From positions 62,001 to 126,000 of the forward strand of contig CACOWO010000001.1 of assembly GCA_902630925.1 (NCBI GenBank): a stretch of 64,000 nucleotides of DNA, written 5' to 3'. A program made the translations under genes and the position numbers. The stretch comes from an uncultured Pelagibacteraceae bacterium. GTDB taxonomy: Bacteria > Pseudomonadota > Alphaproteobacteria > Pelagibacterales > Pelagibacteraceae. Below, one piece after another: positions 62,961-64,000 of the stretch (the stretch's first letter is position 1; each line of letters starts with the position of its first letter). The notes below the pieces were generated by a model. The model saw nothing but the letters and a program-made list of their open reading frames with translations. It had not been told where the DNA came from and searched no databases.

Positions 62961-63885
62961 ATTTAAAAATGTTTTAGTTGTTCTTGGCGGAACGTCAGGA
63001 GAAAGAGCTATTAGTTTACAAAGTGGCAAAGCATGTATTAAAGCTTTAAAAAGAAAAGGTTACAAAGTATCTATATTTGATCCTAAATTGAAAAATTTTA
63101 ATTTAATTAATAGAAGAACTACTGATGTAATTTTTAATGCATTGCACGGTAGAGATGGAGAGGACGGAATAGCCCAAAGTTATTTCGAGTATTTAAAAAT
63201 TCCGTATACACACTCTGGTGTAACCAGCTCCTATAATGCTATGAATAAAATAATTTCAAAGGAAATTTTTATTAAAAATAAGATATTAACACCAAAATAT
63301 TTTTCTATTAAAAAATCTTATTTTAATAAAAAAAATTTATTAAAATTAATTAAGAATAAAAAAATAAAATATCCTGTTGTAATTAAACCTGTAAATGAAG
63401 GTTCAAGTTTGGGAGTGATGATATGCAACAATATTAAAAAATTAGAAAAATCAATTATTTCTTTGTTAAGAATATATGATGAACTGATTTTAGAGGAATA
63501 CATTGGAGGGCAAGAAATTCAAGTAGCGGTAATTAATAACAACCCACTGGGAGCTATTGAATTAATTCCAAAAAGATCCTTTTATGACTATAAAGCTAAG
63601 TATACTAAGAAAGCAAAAACTAAACATGTAATGCCAGCAAGATTATCTAAAAGTAACTACCAAAAAGTTTTAAAAATTGCAAAAAAGACTCATCAAGCAT
63701 TAAACTGTAGAGGAGTTACTAGATCTGATTTTAAATTTTTTAATAATAATTTTTTTCTACTAGAGATTAATACACAACCAGGAATGACTAGCTTATCTCT
63801 AGTGCCTGAAATCGCAAAGTATAAAGGTTTAAATTTTGAAAAATTAGTTGAGCGTATTCTTTTAGATGCAAGCATAAATAAATGA
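62947..63885 (+). CDS. ddl: D-alanine-D-alanine ligase, GTG (or TTG) start
   Basis: A 312-residue ATP-grasp ligase making the D-Ala-D-Ala that MurF adds. It starts VLVVLGGTSGERAISLQSGKA and has IFNALHGRDGEDGIAQSYFEY, YPVVIKPVNEGSSLGVMI, LILEEYIGGQEIQVAV, TRSDFKFFNNNFFLLEINTQPGMT and SLVPEIA. There is no in-frame ATG: the choices are GTG at 62947 or TTG at 62944, both inside the end of murB. The stop makes an ATGA overlap with ftsQ. Some metal-ligand spacing is family-typical, so activity is likely. Confidence 0.94.
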   Translation: MRKNKFKNVLVVLGGTSGERAISLQSGKACIKALKRKGYKVSIFDPKLKNFNLINRRTTDVIFNALHGRDGEDGIAQSYFEYLKIPYTHSGVTSSYNAMNKIISKEIFIKNKILTPKYFSIKKSYFNKKNLLKLIKNKKIKYPVVIKPVNEGSSLGVMICNNIKKLEKSIISLLRIYDELILEEYIGGQEIQVAVINNNPLGAIELIPKRSFYDYKAKYTKKAKTKHVMPARLSKSNYQKVLKIAKKTHQALNCRGVTRSDFKFFNNNFFLLEINTQPGMTSLSLVPEIAKYKGLNFEKLVERILLDASINK

Positions 63886-64000
63886 AAAAACGCACGATAA
63901 TTGCTATCAGTTTATTATTATTACTCACAACAATTACATCACAGCAAACAATAATAATAACAAAATTAAAATTAAAACAAATTAATATTGAAAATAACAT
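63882..64000 (+). CDS. ftsQ: FtsQ-like division protein (partial, N-terminus only)
   Basis: The first 39 codons, starting from an ATG that overlaps the ddl stop as ATGA, encode MKKRTIIAISLLLLLTTITS and then a basic KLKLKQINIENN. A short cytoplasmic tail, one membrane helix and the start of a POTRA-like strand fit FtsQ. ftsQ normally follows ddl in the dcw cluster. The frame is open to the window edge. Position gives most of the support. Confidence 0.72.
   Translation, partial: MKKRTIIAISLLLLLTTITSQQTIIITKLKLKQINIENN

Noticed and set aside
63788..64000. Minus-strand frame at the right edge
   Set aside because: It is antisense to the end of ddl and the ftsQ start, both supported by motifs and by the ATGA overlap.
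1..64000. Search for mobile elements, CRISPR arrays, toxin-antitoxin or defence islands
   Set aside because: No transposase, integrase, direct-repeat array or compositional break was seen; the CcrM methylase is an orphan housekeeping enzyme, not part of a restriction system.

Overview
This window is a dense, strongly AT-rich, syntenic piece of an alphaproteobacterial core genome. The very short intergenic gaps, frequent start/stop overlaps, lysine- and isoleucine-rich proteins and gene neighbourhoods (mutY/DUF721/dsbA/smc; lgt/midA/pgeF/prs/rplY/pth/ychF; rnpB next to mraZ; a CcrM-type methyltransferase; a bc1 operon) fit a streamlined marine member of the SAR11 / Pelagibacterales clade. That assignment rests on gene content, gene order and composition, not on a database match. 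I see no insertion sequences, prophage, CRISPR array, or island of different composition.

Layout. 1-3025 (minus): the end of an ATP synthase cluster (atpB cut by the window edge, atpI) and a short smc. 3026-8633: dsbA-like, dciA-like and mutY genes, a flavin monooxygenase, ccrM, rnhB and a family-4-like uracil-DNA glycosylase. 8636-14310: a TPR protein, ispE, tRNA-Gln, a CCA-adding enzyme, greA, hemF and trmL. 14400-16956: petABC for the cytochrome bc1 complex. 16933-22950 (minus): ychF, pth, rplY, prs, pgeF, midA and lgt. 23003-27917: ubiK-like, a histidine kinase / response regulator / MarR set resembling PetR-PetP, ilvE, a methyltransferase and pgsA. 27918-33053: uvrC, folB, a FolM-like reductase and uvrB. 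33092-36851: an aspartate aminotransferase, trxB, an ELM1-family gene and a 2OG-Fe(II) oxygenase-like gene. 36848-45645: carB, carA, yqeY, dnaG, rpoD and a CAU-anticodon tRNA. 45648-47796: mlaC, mlaA and an amidase. 47843-48197: RNase P RNA. 48254-64000: a dcw cell-wall and division cluster reading to the right edge (mraZ, ftsZ, rsmH, ftsL, ftsI, a murE-murF fusion, mraY, murD, ftsW, murG, murC, murB, ddl, ftsQ cut by the edge).

The genes together cover respiration (bc1, ATP synthase), replication and chromosome upkeep (helicase loader, primase, SMC, CcrM, uvrBC, mutY, UDG, RNase HII), protein synthesis support, folate and pyrimidine synthesis, and the full cytoplasmic route to lipid II with its division-site synthases. 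No obviously new multi-gene system is present. The most interesting signals are unusual versions of core parts: four GANTC sites packed into the 78-bp gap before the GANTC methyltransferase gene; a DnaG primase that has lost three of four zinc ligands; an SMC with no recognisable hinge; ftsZ moved to directly behind mraZ, under a promoter overlapped by three 10-bp-spaced MraZ boxes; a MurE-MurF fusion; and an rnhB gene with no ATG/GTG/TTG start, apparently coupled to the preceding gene by a CTGA overlap.
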